NCBI GenBank assembly: GCA_018398765.1
Contig: JAHBMJ010003752.1
Span: forward strand, 1 to 49,149
Direction of reading: 5' to 3'
DNA from: Chromera velia
Lineage: Eukaryota > Sar > Chromeraceae
Length of the DNA stretch: 49,149 nt
Under the pieces are notes generated by a model. That model searched no databases. It was not told the DNA's origin and saw only the letters and a program-made list of their open reading frames with translations. The position numbers were made by a program, and so were the translations under genes. Each line of letters begins with the position of its first letter. Positions within the stretch are counted from its first letter, which is position 1. This document shows positions 24,092 through 48,066 of the stretch, in pieces.

Positions 24092-24805
24092 CTGTATGCT
24101 AGTCGCAGTTCGGCTAAGTTATTTGATGGATATCTTTTATACCTGAATCTAAGTGTCGGCTAAGAAAAAAAAAAAGATCCCTCCAAACCATTTATTTTTT
24201 TTTTTTTTCTTTAAATTTTAGTTTAACAATTGTTGTTTAACTATTACATAAGTGTTATTCATATATTGCACAACTGTTGTTAAGTGTTGTTTGGGATTAA
24301 AAAGTAAAAAAATAGAAAAAAAAAAAAATCTCCTCTGATCGCTTACTTTTTTTCTTTTTTTTTTCTTTGGCCGACGCCTAGGCTTAGATGATAGTCTAGA
24401 TTTATAGTTGAATCCAGAGTTCAATCTTTCTACTGAATCTTCATAATCGGGCCTTATAATAGCATAACCCAGACTTGGCGGAGCAATTTCTAAAATAATT
24501 CTCAATTAAGTTTTTTTTAATCAATCATTGAATCATTTTAGATAAAATTTAATAAAAGATAACAAAAAGGATTCTTTGAGGGAACGGAACTTCCAATGTG
24601 TCCTGGTTATTTTTATATAGGTTTGAAAAATATTTAAAAAGTTTTAATATATATAGTAATTAAACTTGAAATGCAGTCTGAAAAAGTCTAGGAAAACTAG
24701 CCGGTATTGCGAGTGGAAGTTTGCAACATGTATTGCGAGTGGAAGTTTGCTTCATCCTATGATGACTTTTCAGCGCACACGTACGGTGCTTTGTCTCAAT
24801 AGTCC
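24092..24805. other. AT-rich spacer, possibly repeat-derived
   Basis: Poly-A and poly-T runs flank segments with TGTTGTTTAA and AAGTGTTGTT words at about 24220-24295. The same words occur inside the miniature element at 46729-47072, so the two may share a repeat family. No terminal inverted repeats were found here and no gene is seen. Confidence 0.45.
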
Positions 24806-26590
24806 TCATTTTGCATGCTGTGTGACTATCTTGGCCATTTTCACTCCCGCAACGAATTGGTCGGATGCGTCCAGTCGCCACTTCATGAAATGGAAGGGTC
24901 GCGTTCCCTGCTTTGCTACTTGGATTGGCATGAAGTCGAGGGTCAGCTTTGTTATTCCGGTGGTTCCGTTTGCGGCAGAAGAAACGACTCTCTCCTTCAC
25001 AAGGTCAGCTTCTGGTATGAGATAGAAGAAGCGCCACCTGTCTTTCTCACGAGCATATCCATTTTGGTTGGCATGGGCTTCCTTCATCGACCTTTCTAAA
25101 ATCGGACTCGATGCATTCTGGGGAGAGCTGACAAGAAGAAAATCGAAATCCCCCGCTTCGTATGGTTGCACGCGCTTCTTGACCGACTTCTCTGAATGTA
25201 CAGATGCAAGTTTCCTCCCTGATAACCAGTGAGAGCTCTTGAGTTGCACTCTTTGCCACGGCATTTCTGGAAACTTTGATAAACGAATTTCAAGATCATA
25301 GGTCAGAATGGCACAGGGAGGATGGCGTACTTCTACTCCGCCAGGAACATGCTCAAAAAGCTCTAAACATCTCTGAAACATTGTCCACTCTATGAGGTGA
25401 TTTCGGCTCAACTGGGTTTGTAGTGTCTTCAGGTTTTGCAACAAGAAAGGACCTTTCCCCTCTCTCGCATCATACCAGCTGCGCTCGAGCATTCTTCCTG
25501 AATGACATTTGTCAGAGGATTCAGGCTCAAGGCTGCACCGCGCTTCTTCTTTGTCGTACTTCCCTCCCCGAGTTATTCGCAAATTACTTGAGCGATGGTT
25601 GGCGTTAAGAAAGTCCCCGGCAAACAGCCAGAGCATTGGCTTTTCTTGCACCCCCCTATACATACCCATACACACAACTGGCATTCCAGTGTAGCCCAGG
25701 ACACGCGAGAAGAACCAGTGGGGAGCCCGACGTTGCTCTCTGGAGGTGAGTAGATAGGATGATGACTTGACTTGCACCGGCAGCCATAGATCAGCGGAGC
25801 AGCCTGCAGGTCGCAGAGCCATGTCAGCTTTCGCAAAAGGGGGCAGAGGAGGAGAGGGCTCTTCAAGCCCCCCAAAGTCACTAGTTGGACGGAAGCTGGC
25901 TCGAAGCAGGGAGCAAGCCCTTCTCTCAAGTGCAAATTTATCGAACGGGCTGGCACGGAGAGCTCTTTGATCACTTTGGGTGGTCTTGTCAAGAGTTGGG
26001 GGGCTTCCTCGGTTTGCCAGCTCATCCTTCTCTGCTCTGACGTGGTGTACTTGAAGAGCCTTGAGAGCGTAAGCAGGTCTCTCTAGAGGCTGTGCAGGTG
26101 CTTTTTGTTCCGCACCTGAAATGGTTGCTGGCATTCTCCCCGGTGCAGCAGAATGGCTACACATGACCTGCTGGTCCGCAGACGAAGCGTAGAGTGCGGC
26201 GGTGTTCCGTTGCACGTGTTGAGTCTCTAAGGTCTTGCAAAAGTTTCTGCAGTGTTTCACTGTTTGAAATCCTCGATGGCGATCCGAAACTTGAAGCCGC
26301 TGATTCCAGCAGTCGTTGCGCAACGGGAAGGGCGCTGGAGCCTCCGGATTCCGAAATTGCTGCACTCTTCTGACGAATAGGTCAGTCTCACTGATATCTA
26401 CTGCGACAAATTGACCAAAATGAGAGTGACTGCAAAACGAGTCTGGAAAGATAGGGGCCCCGGTCCCTTTAGGCGGATGGAGGGCTAGAGACAGGCCATT
26501 CGTTTTCAAACAACTGTTGTTTGCCCAAAGTCGCTTCCCAGAGAGCCCGGAAACATTTCTAAAGAACGGAAAGCCTCCAGTGCACAGCAT
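24806..26590 (-). CDS. Intronless 594-aa protein with two PD-(D/E)XK (QxK-type) nuclease-like cores
   Basis: A single frame from ATG at 26590 to TGA at 24806. Residues 1-200 are Ser/Pro/basic-rich with no recognised domain. Around 217-280 a helix (FALERRACSLLRASF) is followed by ADMALRP and LPVQVKSS. Around 400-460 the same order recurs: IEWTMFQRCLELFEHV, YDLEIRL, QRVQLKSS. In both, an Asp (D256; D432) precedes a Q-x-K by exactly 17 residues (Q273/K275; Q449/K451), the D...QxK arrangement of Mrr-like PD-(D/E)XK endonucleases. Hydrophobic strands follow each core (MLWLFAGDFL; GDFDFLLVSS and WRFFYLIPEADLV). I infer two tandem nuclease-fold domains from an internal duplication. Nuclease activity, DNA or RNA target and mobility are unknown. 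The frame lies between two copies of the transporter 5' end, which suggests arrival or rearrangement together with that duplication. It could be a lineage-expanded gene family or an element-borne nuclease. Confidence 0.6.
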   Translation of the reverse strand: MLCTGGFPFFRNVSGLSGKRLWANNSCLKTNGLSLALHPPKGTGAPIFPDSFCSHSHFGQFVAVDISETDLFVRRVQQFRNPEAPAPFPLRNDCWNQRLQVSDRHRGFQTVKHCRNFCKTLETQHVQRNTAALYASSADQQVMCSHSAAPGRMPATISGAEQKAPAQPLERPAYALKALQVHHVRAEKDELANRGSPPTLDKTTQSDQRALRASPFDKFALERRACSLLRASFRPTSDFGGLEEPSPPLPPFAKADMALRPAGCSADLWLPVQVKSSSYLLTSREQRRAPHWFFSRVLGYTGMPVVCMGMYRGVQEKPMLWLFAGDFLNANHRSSNLRITRGGKYDKEEARCSLEPESSDKCHSGRMLERSWYDAREGKGPFLLQNLKTLQTQLSRNHLIEWTMFQRCLELFEHVPGGVEVRHPPCAILTYDLEIRLSKFPEMPWQRVQLKSSHWLSGRKLASVHSEKSVKKRVQPYEAGDFDFLLVSSPQNASSPILERSMKEAHANQNGYAREKDRWRFFYLIPEADLVKERVVSSAANGTTGITKLTLDFMPIQVAKQGTRPFHFMKWRLDASDQFVAGVKMAKIVTQHAK

Positions 26591-26840
26591 CTTGCCATGA
26601 TCTTGGATGCCAGGAAATTCTTATTCTAGCGCAGTGTAGTATATGTTACTGCTGGGGCATAGTGCTGCTATTATTAATATATAGTGCATGCATACAGTCT
26701 GACGGGTCTGAGAAAGTATATATCTCTTCTCGCCTCTCCGGGCGTGTATATATATATATATATATACGTGCTGTCAGATTTCATGCATGTAGAGCCCGGC
26801 CCGCATGATGACTGCAGATGCAAATTAAGCCTGACTAGCC

Positions 26841-26952
26841 TGGCTTGTCAAAAAAGTGAGCCGGTCAAGATCACCAGGCCCGTCAAATATCCCTGGCCCG
26901 TCAAAATAGCGTGGCCCGTCAATTGCATCCACGAACCCTCGTTCAATCCCTT
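26841..26952. repeat. Cluster of GGCCCGTCAAA-like repeats with an adjoining 22-bp word
   Basis: Five units spaced about 17-19 bp apart: TGGCTTGTCAAA, AGCCGGTCAAG, and three GGCCCGTCAA(A/T). They are followed at 26931-26952 by ACGAACCCTCGTTCAATCCC. The same two components recur together at 27319-27409. Confidence 0.8.
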
Positions 26953-27318
26953 ATATTGTATTGTATTGTATTGTATTGTAGCAGACTCTCGGCCTGCGGG
27001 GCTGCGGCTTGCAGGGCATCTCCTGTACAGGAGTCTCCCACCCCTATGCATTCTACTTAGGCCATTCGAATCTGTCGCATCCTAGAGTGGTCCTGGACTA
27101 AAAACCCTTATAAGCATGCAGACTTGCATTGTCTTTTTAGGGAAAACCTTGGCCACTGCGACTGATCGGTCTGCATGGCGACCACCCAACACAGCTACCG
27201 ATCCCCACACCAGACGGACAAGGTAACCGGAGGCGTCCACACGGCAATCCCACCACCCCTGGAATATGCATACACCTCTCCAACCCGGGGGCCTATTAGA
27301 CACCGGTCATCCTCCACC

Positions 27319-27409
27319 ACGAACCCTCGTTCAATCCCTTGCCCGTCAAATATTCCGAAATATTCCTGGCCCGTCAAACATTTAATATTATGGCCCGTCA
27401 AATGTCCCC
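27319..27409. repeat. Second GGCCCGTCAAA cluster with the same 22-bp word
   Basis: ACGAACCCTCGTTCAATCCC at 27319 is followed by three copies of (G)GCCCGTCAAA spaced about 20-26 bp apart. It lies just upstream of the duplicated promoter block of the transporter gene. Confidence 0.8.
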
Positions 27410-27471
27410 AGCCGGATATTTCAATTCCAAGGCACTCACCCGGCCTTTTCGCGGGCACTGCATGCATGCAG

Positions 27472-28062
27472 GGTCCGCGCGCGCGGCCCCGCCTGCATGT
27501 GCGCCGCAGCGCCCCCGCGCGCGCGCGCGGCCCCGCCATACATGCATGCATGCATATGCTCAGCTGCATGGTGAAAGACTTTATTGCTTGCAACGCAAAC
27601 AACAGTTAATTGACTGTTGCAACATGTTGCATCTTTATCAAAGCAACATTAGGCGACCAGGACTGGGCCAGAGAGTGTCTGCTGAGTGACTTTGATTGTT
27701 GCATTTGGAAGAAGCTTCTCTGCTGACACTTTCACTCACTGCATTCGAAACACTTTCTGTTGAAAAGAACAAGCAACACTTCTTGAACAACACCTCAAGT
27801 CAAGAGCAACTGTTTGTGGTTTGTATTGCAGTCCTGATGCTTCTTTCCGGAGCCGCAACCACCCTTCTCACCAATCAGAATCTTCAGAACATGCAGTGTG
27901 TAGACAATTGTAGAGGTGACAATTAACCCCACGTTGTACAATCAGGCTTTCTGACAGACCTTTGTGATGTTCATCGGAGAGTTCCTGTGCCTCGGCGTCT
28001 ACTCCTGGGCCTTCTGGTCTGACCGGAGAAAGGCAAAAAGAGAAGTGCAGACTGGAGTGATC
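27472..28062. repeat. Segmental duplication, copy 2 (attached to the full transporter gene)
   Basis: Matches 23466-24061 in direct orientation, 4.0 kb away. It includes the paired GC blocks, a (GCAT)n run at about 27541-27555, the 5' leader and the first coding exon of the SLC35F6-like gene. Confidence 0.95.
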
Positions 28063-29178
28063 ACCCAGGGCGGCTTTGTTCAGGAGACCTTACTTGCACA
28101 GAGAGAAGGTGCCGAAGATGACAACCGAAAAGCCTTGACGGGTTTTGCGAATCTTCTGCTTTGGATTCCAGCGTTGTTGGACATGACAGGAACTGCTCTG
28201 ATGATGACCGGGTTTGCTCAAGGAGTCGCGGCCTCTGTGTATCAGATGCTGAGAGGGGCAGTCGTGCTCTTTATTGGCGTCGCTTCGGTGATGTTTCTCG
28301 GTCGTCGTCTTCCTCTTTACAAATGGATTGTGCTCTGCTTGGTGTTCTTCGGAGTGTTGTTTGTTGGACTGTCTGCAGTGTTGTTTCCGGACCCCGAAGA
28401 AGAGATGAGCTTGGGAGGGGGGGGGTTGTTCGGACTGATTCTCATCATCTTGGCACAAATTGTTGCAGCAGGACAGAATGTGGTGGAGGAGAAGATTGTC
28501 TCAAAGTACAAAGCTGCTCCATTAAAGTGTGTTGGTCTTGAGGGAGCCTTTGGTCTCATCAGTGTGGTCTTGTTTCTGGTCGTCTTCTATTTCTCTTTTG
28601 GAAACCAAAGGAAGGGCTCGATGTTCGATATGATCTCTGGCTTCCGTCAGTCCTTCGTGGAAAATGAGACCATCCTGTACACTGACCTTGTATTGATCTT
28701 CACGATTGCAATTTTGAACTTCACTGGAATGACGATTACCTACTTGGTCTCTGCAACAAGCCGCGCGACGGTCGACACCTGTAGAACGATTTTGGTCTGG
28801 GTTGTGTCCCTCGGTCTCGGATGGGAAAAATTCAGGGCAGAGGCATTCCCCATTCAGCTGGTGGGATTCTTCGTTCTCGCCTTCGGGACGTTCGTCTTCA
28901 ACGATGCGGTCCGAATCCCAAAATGGTTGAAGAGAGAAGAACAAGAGAGTTACGACCAAACCAACAAAATAAAGAAAGGGGGGGACTCACCTCAAACATC
29001 CTCAAAGAATTTTGCACCTTATCGGAAGTCTGACTACTTCACAGTTCCTGCAAACGCTCAGTTGTGCCATGATCTTCAACCCATTCCGATTTCCTCTTCA
29101 GATGACGAGGGATCTCTAGAGATGGAAAGAAAAATGGAAGTGTTCATCAAGGGAGGAAAGCAGTCTAGCATGGATTGA
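27837..29178 (+). CDS. SLC35F6-like membrane transporter (drug/metabolite transporter superfamily)
   Basis: The main exon (ATG at 27967, TGA at 29178) encodes about 400 residues with some nine hydrophobic segments. Motifs typical of SLC35F6 include ALLDMTGTALMMTGF, YQMLRGAVVLFIG with LGRRLPLYKW, VVEEKIVSKYKA, GLEGAFGLIS and SATSRATVDTCRTILVW. The C-terminal tail of about 80 residues is hydrophilic. Upstream, 27803-27900 encodes the expected first membrane segment (QLFVVCIAVLMLLSG). Here the ATG found at the same place in copy 1 is lost through a one-base deletion and the next Met is GTG, leaving ATG at 27837 as the first in-frame start. The junction between this piece and the main exon needs a short intron ending TTTCTGACAG; its donor is unresolved. 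SLC35F6 proteins lie in lysosomal or mitochondrial membranes in animals; substrate unknown. Otherwise intronless. Confidence 0.8.
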
Positions 29179-29565
29179 CTGTCGTTGCTGACGAGAAAGG
29201 GGAGCCTCAGGCCGGGCAGACGGGAGACGACATGCGCGCTCTGAAGAGGTCGACTGTGAGTGAGGTTGCACATGAAGCCCATGGCAGGCTCTGAGGAAAG
29301 ATGCCACAAACGACCATGAGAGTAATAGGGGAAAAAGGACAAACAAGGAAAGACGAGGACTGAGAGAGAAGAGTAACCGATCTTCTGTCTCTTCGTCTCT
29401 CTCTTCAAAGAAAGAAACACACACTGTGCATGCTTTCCTGCCTGACTTCCTGACTGCATGTCTCTCTGTCTGACTGACATGTCTCCTGTATCCGTGAGGG
29501 AAAAGAAGAAGAGAGGGAAAAAATGCCGACAGTGTGTCTGTCTAGAAGAGAAAAGAAAGAAAAGA

Positions 29566-29601
<36 letters not shown>

Positions 29602-30350
29602 GAAAAGAGCATCACCTCTGTTCTTCTCTCCGTCTGTATGTATGTCACATAGTCTGCCTGTCTCTTTGTCTGTTGAGCATGTGGAAGGATCGGAAGAAAA
29701 GGAAGAAAAGGAGGGAGAAGAAGAAACATCTAATCTGTCTGTAGGTCTCTCTCTCTGTCTGACTCCAACCCCGTTCGACGTATTTGCTGCAGTGGGAACG
29801 GAATGTCCCTGGTCTTCGTATACGAATTCGAGACCATCAGCGTAGATGCCAGTGAGTGATTAACTCTAGGATTAACTGGTGATTGACTGACGGACCCTCT
29901 CCCATTCAGTGACTCTTCCCTTTCTGATCGGTCAACAGATTACACATCTGTTCAGCCATCTGATAGACGAGAACTCTTTTCGACCATTCGACTGAATGCG
30001 CATCGTCTGATAGTAATTATTTTATGTATGCAGCGTCTGTTTTGCAAAGGTCTCGATTGATCGTGGATCGCGCTTGGCTGTTTAACGTTTTCTTTCCAAA
30101 TTCTTATGGCGAGCTGTGATAGTCTGCCTACGATGCGCCTCTCTCCGGCAAGTGTTCATACCGATCATACGCCTAAAATGTTTGCTATGCTTTAATAATT
30201 AAACTTTGAAATAAGTAAGCTAGTATGTTGAAAAGGGGTTATGAAAGGCCATTTACTAGTCAATACCAGTCAATTAAAACAAAAGTAGTTAAAATTAATA
30301 TATTCTTACCATAAATATTGCAATTAAGATATAAAAGACATACAAAAAAA

Positions 30351-30400
30351 AAATTAAACTGTTCATTTATTTATTAAATTAAACTGTTCATTTATTTATT
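30351..30400. repeat. 25-bp tandem duplication in AT-rich spacer
   Basis: AAATTAAACTGTTCATTTAT plus TTATT occurs twice in a row. Just downstream is CTAGGGGGGTATT followed by poly-A, which resembles the terminal repeat of the element at 46729-47072 and could be a decayed end. Confidence 0.8.
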
Positions 30401-30774
30401 ATTTATTTTCTAGGGGGGTATTAAAAAAAAAAAAAGTGTGAATTTGATTGAAGTCTTTATGATCCGTATTGAATAGCATTGAAGTTTTGAGGTCATTCTA
30501 CGTATGTGAGATTGATTGGTTGTATGTGATTCTAAACATAATTACGCCAACCAACTTATAAGCTATGATCGAGGTACTATGAGGCCAGTCTCATCAATAC
30601 CCACTGCAAGATACCATGTAAGGTGTATCGTGTATTGAAATCTCTATATACTTTATATACGAGAAACCTGCACGTGATTTCAAATTGCAAAATTAAACAA
30701 GGTGCGTTGTGCTTAATTTTGGCGAGTGCACCCGGCACCGCAAAACGCGCGCGAAATCGCGCGACGAATCATAG

Positions 30775-30830
30775 GCATGCATGCATGCATATACGAAGGG
30801 GATTTTTTTATATATGCATGCATGCATGCA
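30775..30830. promoter_or_regulatory. Inverted repeat of GCAT units upstream of the polycystin gene
   Basis: GCATGCATGCATGCATATA and TATATATGCATGCATGCATG face each other around an approximately 15-base centre, about 145 bp upstream of the ATG at 30973. It could form a roughly 19-bp stem or be a cluster of TGCATGCA protein-binding sites. Similar GCAT runs lie in both transporter promoters. Confidence 0.5.
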
Positions 30831-30951
30831 GCAATCCATCATCCTTTGCATCTGTGCAGTGCAATGAGTTTGGAGCTCGTTGGATTGTGAGCACTTCAGC
30901 TGAGTGGTATGTGACTGGATCGTTTGCTGTTGGCACCCTTTAACTGTGTAG

Positions 30952-36344
<5,393 letters not shown>

Positions 36345-36375
36345 TGAATAAATGGGGTTGATGCAAACTAGTTGA

Positions 36376-46125
<9,750 letters not shown>

Positions 46126-46728
46126 GACTGCTGACCATTTTCAATACGTTCATAGACTGAGGTTTTTATCAATAAAAGCTGTGATTAAATTAAAACGTAT
46201 ACATAAAACAACATTTGCATTCATTTTTTGATTTAAATATGTATCTCATCCTAGATCTTATCTGAGACTCATCATTATTTTTTTTTTTAACATTCTAGTC
46301 AACATTCTAAACTTTTTAGAAATTGAACTTTATTATTATTATTATTGAAGCTAGGCCCCGGACCTCATGAAAAAAAAATAATAGAAAAGCCTGAGTAATT
46401 GTCTAAAATTGATTTTTGATTTTTTTTTCTATTGTGGGAAGCCTAGAAAATAGCTAGATTTTAAGTTTTTTCACTATGGGCGCGGATGAACATTAAAAAA
46501 AAAAAAATTCTTGTATCCAACCTAGTCCAATTAACCGTATGGCTATTTATTTTTCTTTAAGTCCGAACTGACACTTTTTCCGGGTTCATTATAGGTTTTT
46601 ACAATTTTTCTTTTTTTTTTTCCGTCATGGAAATTAAGCAGCTTCTGAAAGCTTATAAAATTGAAATATTACATTGAACTTTATGTTTAATTTTTTTTTA
46701 TTTCCACTTATGATGCATTAAGATATTA
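46126..46728. other. AT-rich 3' flank of the polycystin gene
   Basis: Begins with the likely 3' untranslated region: AATAAAAGCTGTG at about 46171 contains an AATAAA signal some 45 bp after the stop. It is followed by poly-A/T-rich sequence with no gene. Confidence 0.5.
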
Positions 46729-47072
46729 CTAGGGGTAATTTTCAAAAAAAAAAAAGTCATTTTGGTTTTTTTTTTTTTTTTCTGATGTTAAACTAAAAAA
46801 TATGTTGTTTAAGTGTTGTTGATGTGTTGTACGAATCAACAAGTCTAGCAACAAGTGTTGTTTAAGTGTTGTTATACTATTGTTTCTTTATTATAATGAT
46901 AAATAAATGTTGTTGCACGTTGTATAACTATTCTTTATGTGTTGCAAGGTGTTGCATATGCTTGTCGTGTCTTGATGGAGCTTATCATCGAAAAGCAAAA
47001 AAAAAAAAATAATAAATTTGCCCTGGAGACCATATTTTTTTTTTAATTTTTTTTTTTGAAAATTACCCCTAG
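46729..47072. mobile_element. Miniature inverted-repeat element, hAT-like (344 bp)
   Basis: The left end CTAGGGGTAATTTTCAAAAA is matched in reverse complement by the right end TTTTTGAAAATTACCCCTAG, giving terminal inverted repeats of about 25 bp with the poly-A part. The 8 bp just outside are AGATATTA on the left and AGATGTTA on the right (7 of 8 identical). Eight-base target duplications are typical of hAT transposons. The interior is AT-rich with TGTTGTTTAAGTGTTGTT words and no coding capacity, so it would depend on an enzyme made elsewhere. Confidence 0.7.
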
Positions 47073-47404
47073 AGATGTTATTATCTGATAACTAGGGCAC
47101 CACTAATCACTAACTTGAATTATCATGTTACGTCTGATGGTATATATGAGCCTAAACACTATTATAAACATCATGATGTTATCATCATCATATGCCATCA
47201 CTATTGGCCCATAATGGGCATCTAGCGTTCGGCAAGTCACATGCAAGACGCAAGGCAGATAGACCCTCACTTAGCAACATTTGACAACCTAAATACTAAA
47301 GTGTTAGTTGATGTTCACATTTACTAATATGTAATAATTTATGTCGTTTCATTACTAGTTTACGTGCTATATGTAACTTCAATTATGTGTGGTCTACTGC
47401 AGAG
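47073..47404. other. AT-rich spacer
   Basis: No gene or repeat recognised beyond ATCATCATCA at about 47180-47190. Confidence 0.5.
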
Positions 47405-48066
47405 ATTCAACGAAAGTAAACGAAAAAAAAAAACTTAAATAAGAAAGAACGAAATTAAGAAACTTAAAGAAAGAACTAGAGAAAGAAAGAAATAGAAAGA
47501 AGGAAGGAAAGAAAGAAAGAAAGCAAGCAAGCAAGAAAGCAAGAAAGAAAGAAAGAAAAGAAAGAAAGAAAGAAAGAAAGAAAGAAATGAAGAAAAAGGA
47601 TCGAGGAATTGGAAAGAAATCGAAAGAGAAATCGAAATAGAAAGAAAGAAAAACCGCAAGAAAAGAAAGAAGAAGAGAGGAAAAAAGACAGAAAAAAAAG
47701 AAGGAAGAAAAGAAGGAGCGAAAGAAAAAGACAGAAGAGGAAGAAAGGAAGCAAGCAATGAAAGAATGAATGAATGAATGAAGGAGGGAAGGAAGCAAGG
47801 AAAGAAGGAAGGAAGGAAGGATTGAAGGAAGGAAGCAAGCAAGGAAAGAAGGAAGGAAGGAAGGAAGCAAGGAAAGAAGGAAGGAATGAAGGAAGCAAGG
47901 AAGGAAGGAAGGAAGCAAGCAAACAAGCAAGGAAAGAAGGAAGGAAGGAAGGAAGGAAGGAAGCAAGGAACGAAAGAAGGAATGAATGAATGAAGGAAGG
48001 AAGCAAGGAAGGAAAGAAGGAAAGAAGGAAAGAAGGAAGGAAGGAAGGAAGGAAGGAAGGAGGCAA
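47405..48066. repeat. Purine tract of GAAA/GGAA/GCAA tetranucleotides, about 660 bp
   Basis: AAGAAAG units pass into GGAAGGAAGCAAGGAA units, nearly all purine on the plus strand. Long Phe/Leu/Ser/Pro-rich frames on the minus strand (to 48328) result only from the repeat. The tract has strong strand asymmetry and could form triplex DNA. Confidence 0.95.

Larger units (their letters stand above)
26591..27471. other. Spacer with short-repeat clusters upstream of the transporter gene
   Basis: Contains a TATATA run at about 26745-26766, (TATTG)n at about 26954-26982, and two clusters of GGCCCGTCAAA-like repeats described separately. Small frames at 26684-27085 and 27175-27609 show no domain. No gene is supported. 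Confidence 0.55.

Noticed and set aside
24092-24560. A second miniature inverted-repeat element
   Set aside because: It shares internal words with the element at 46729-47072, but I found no terminal inverted repeats or target duplication.
26841-27409. CRISPR array suggested by spaced GGCCCGTCAAA units
   Set aside because: Units are too short, spacing is irregular, there are only eight copies in two groups, and the genome is eukaryotic with no cas genes.
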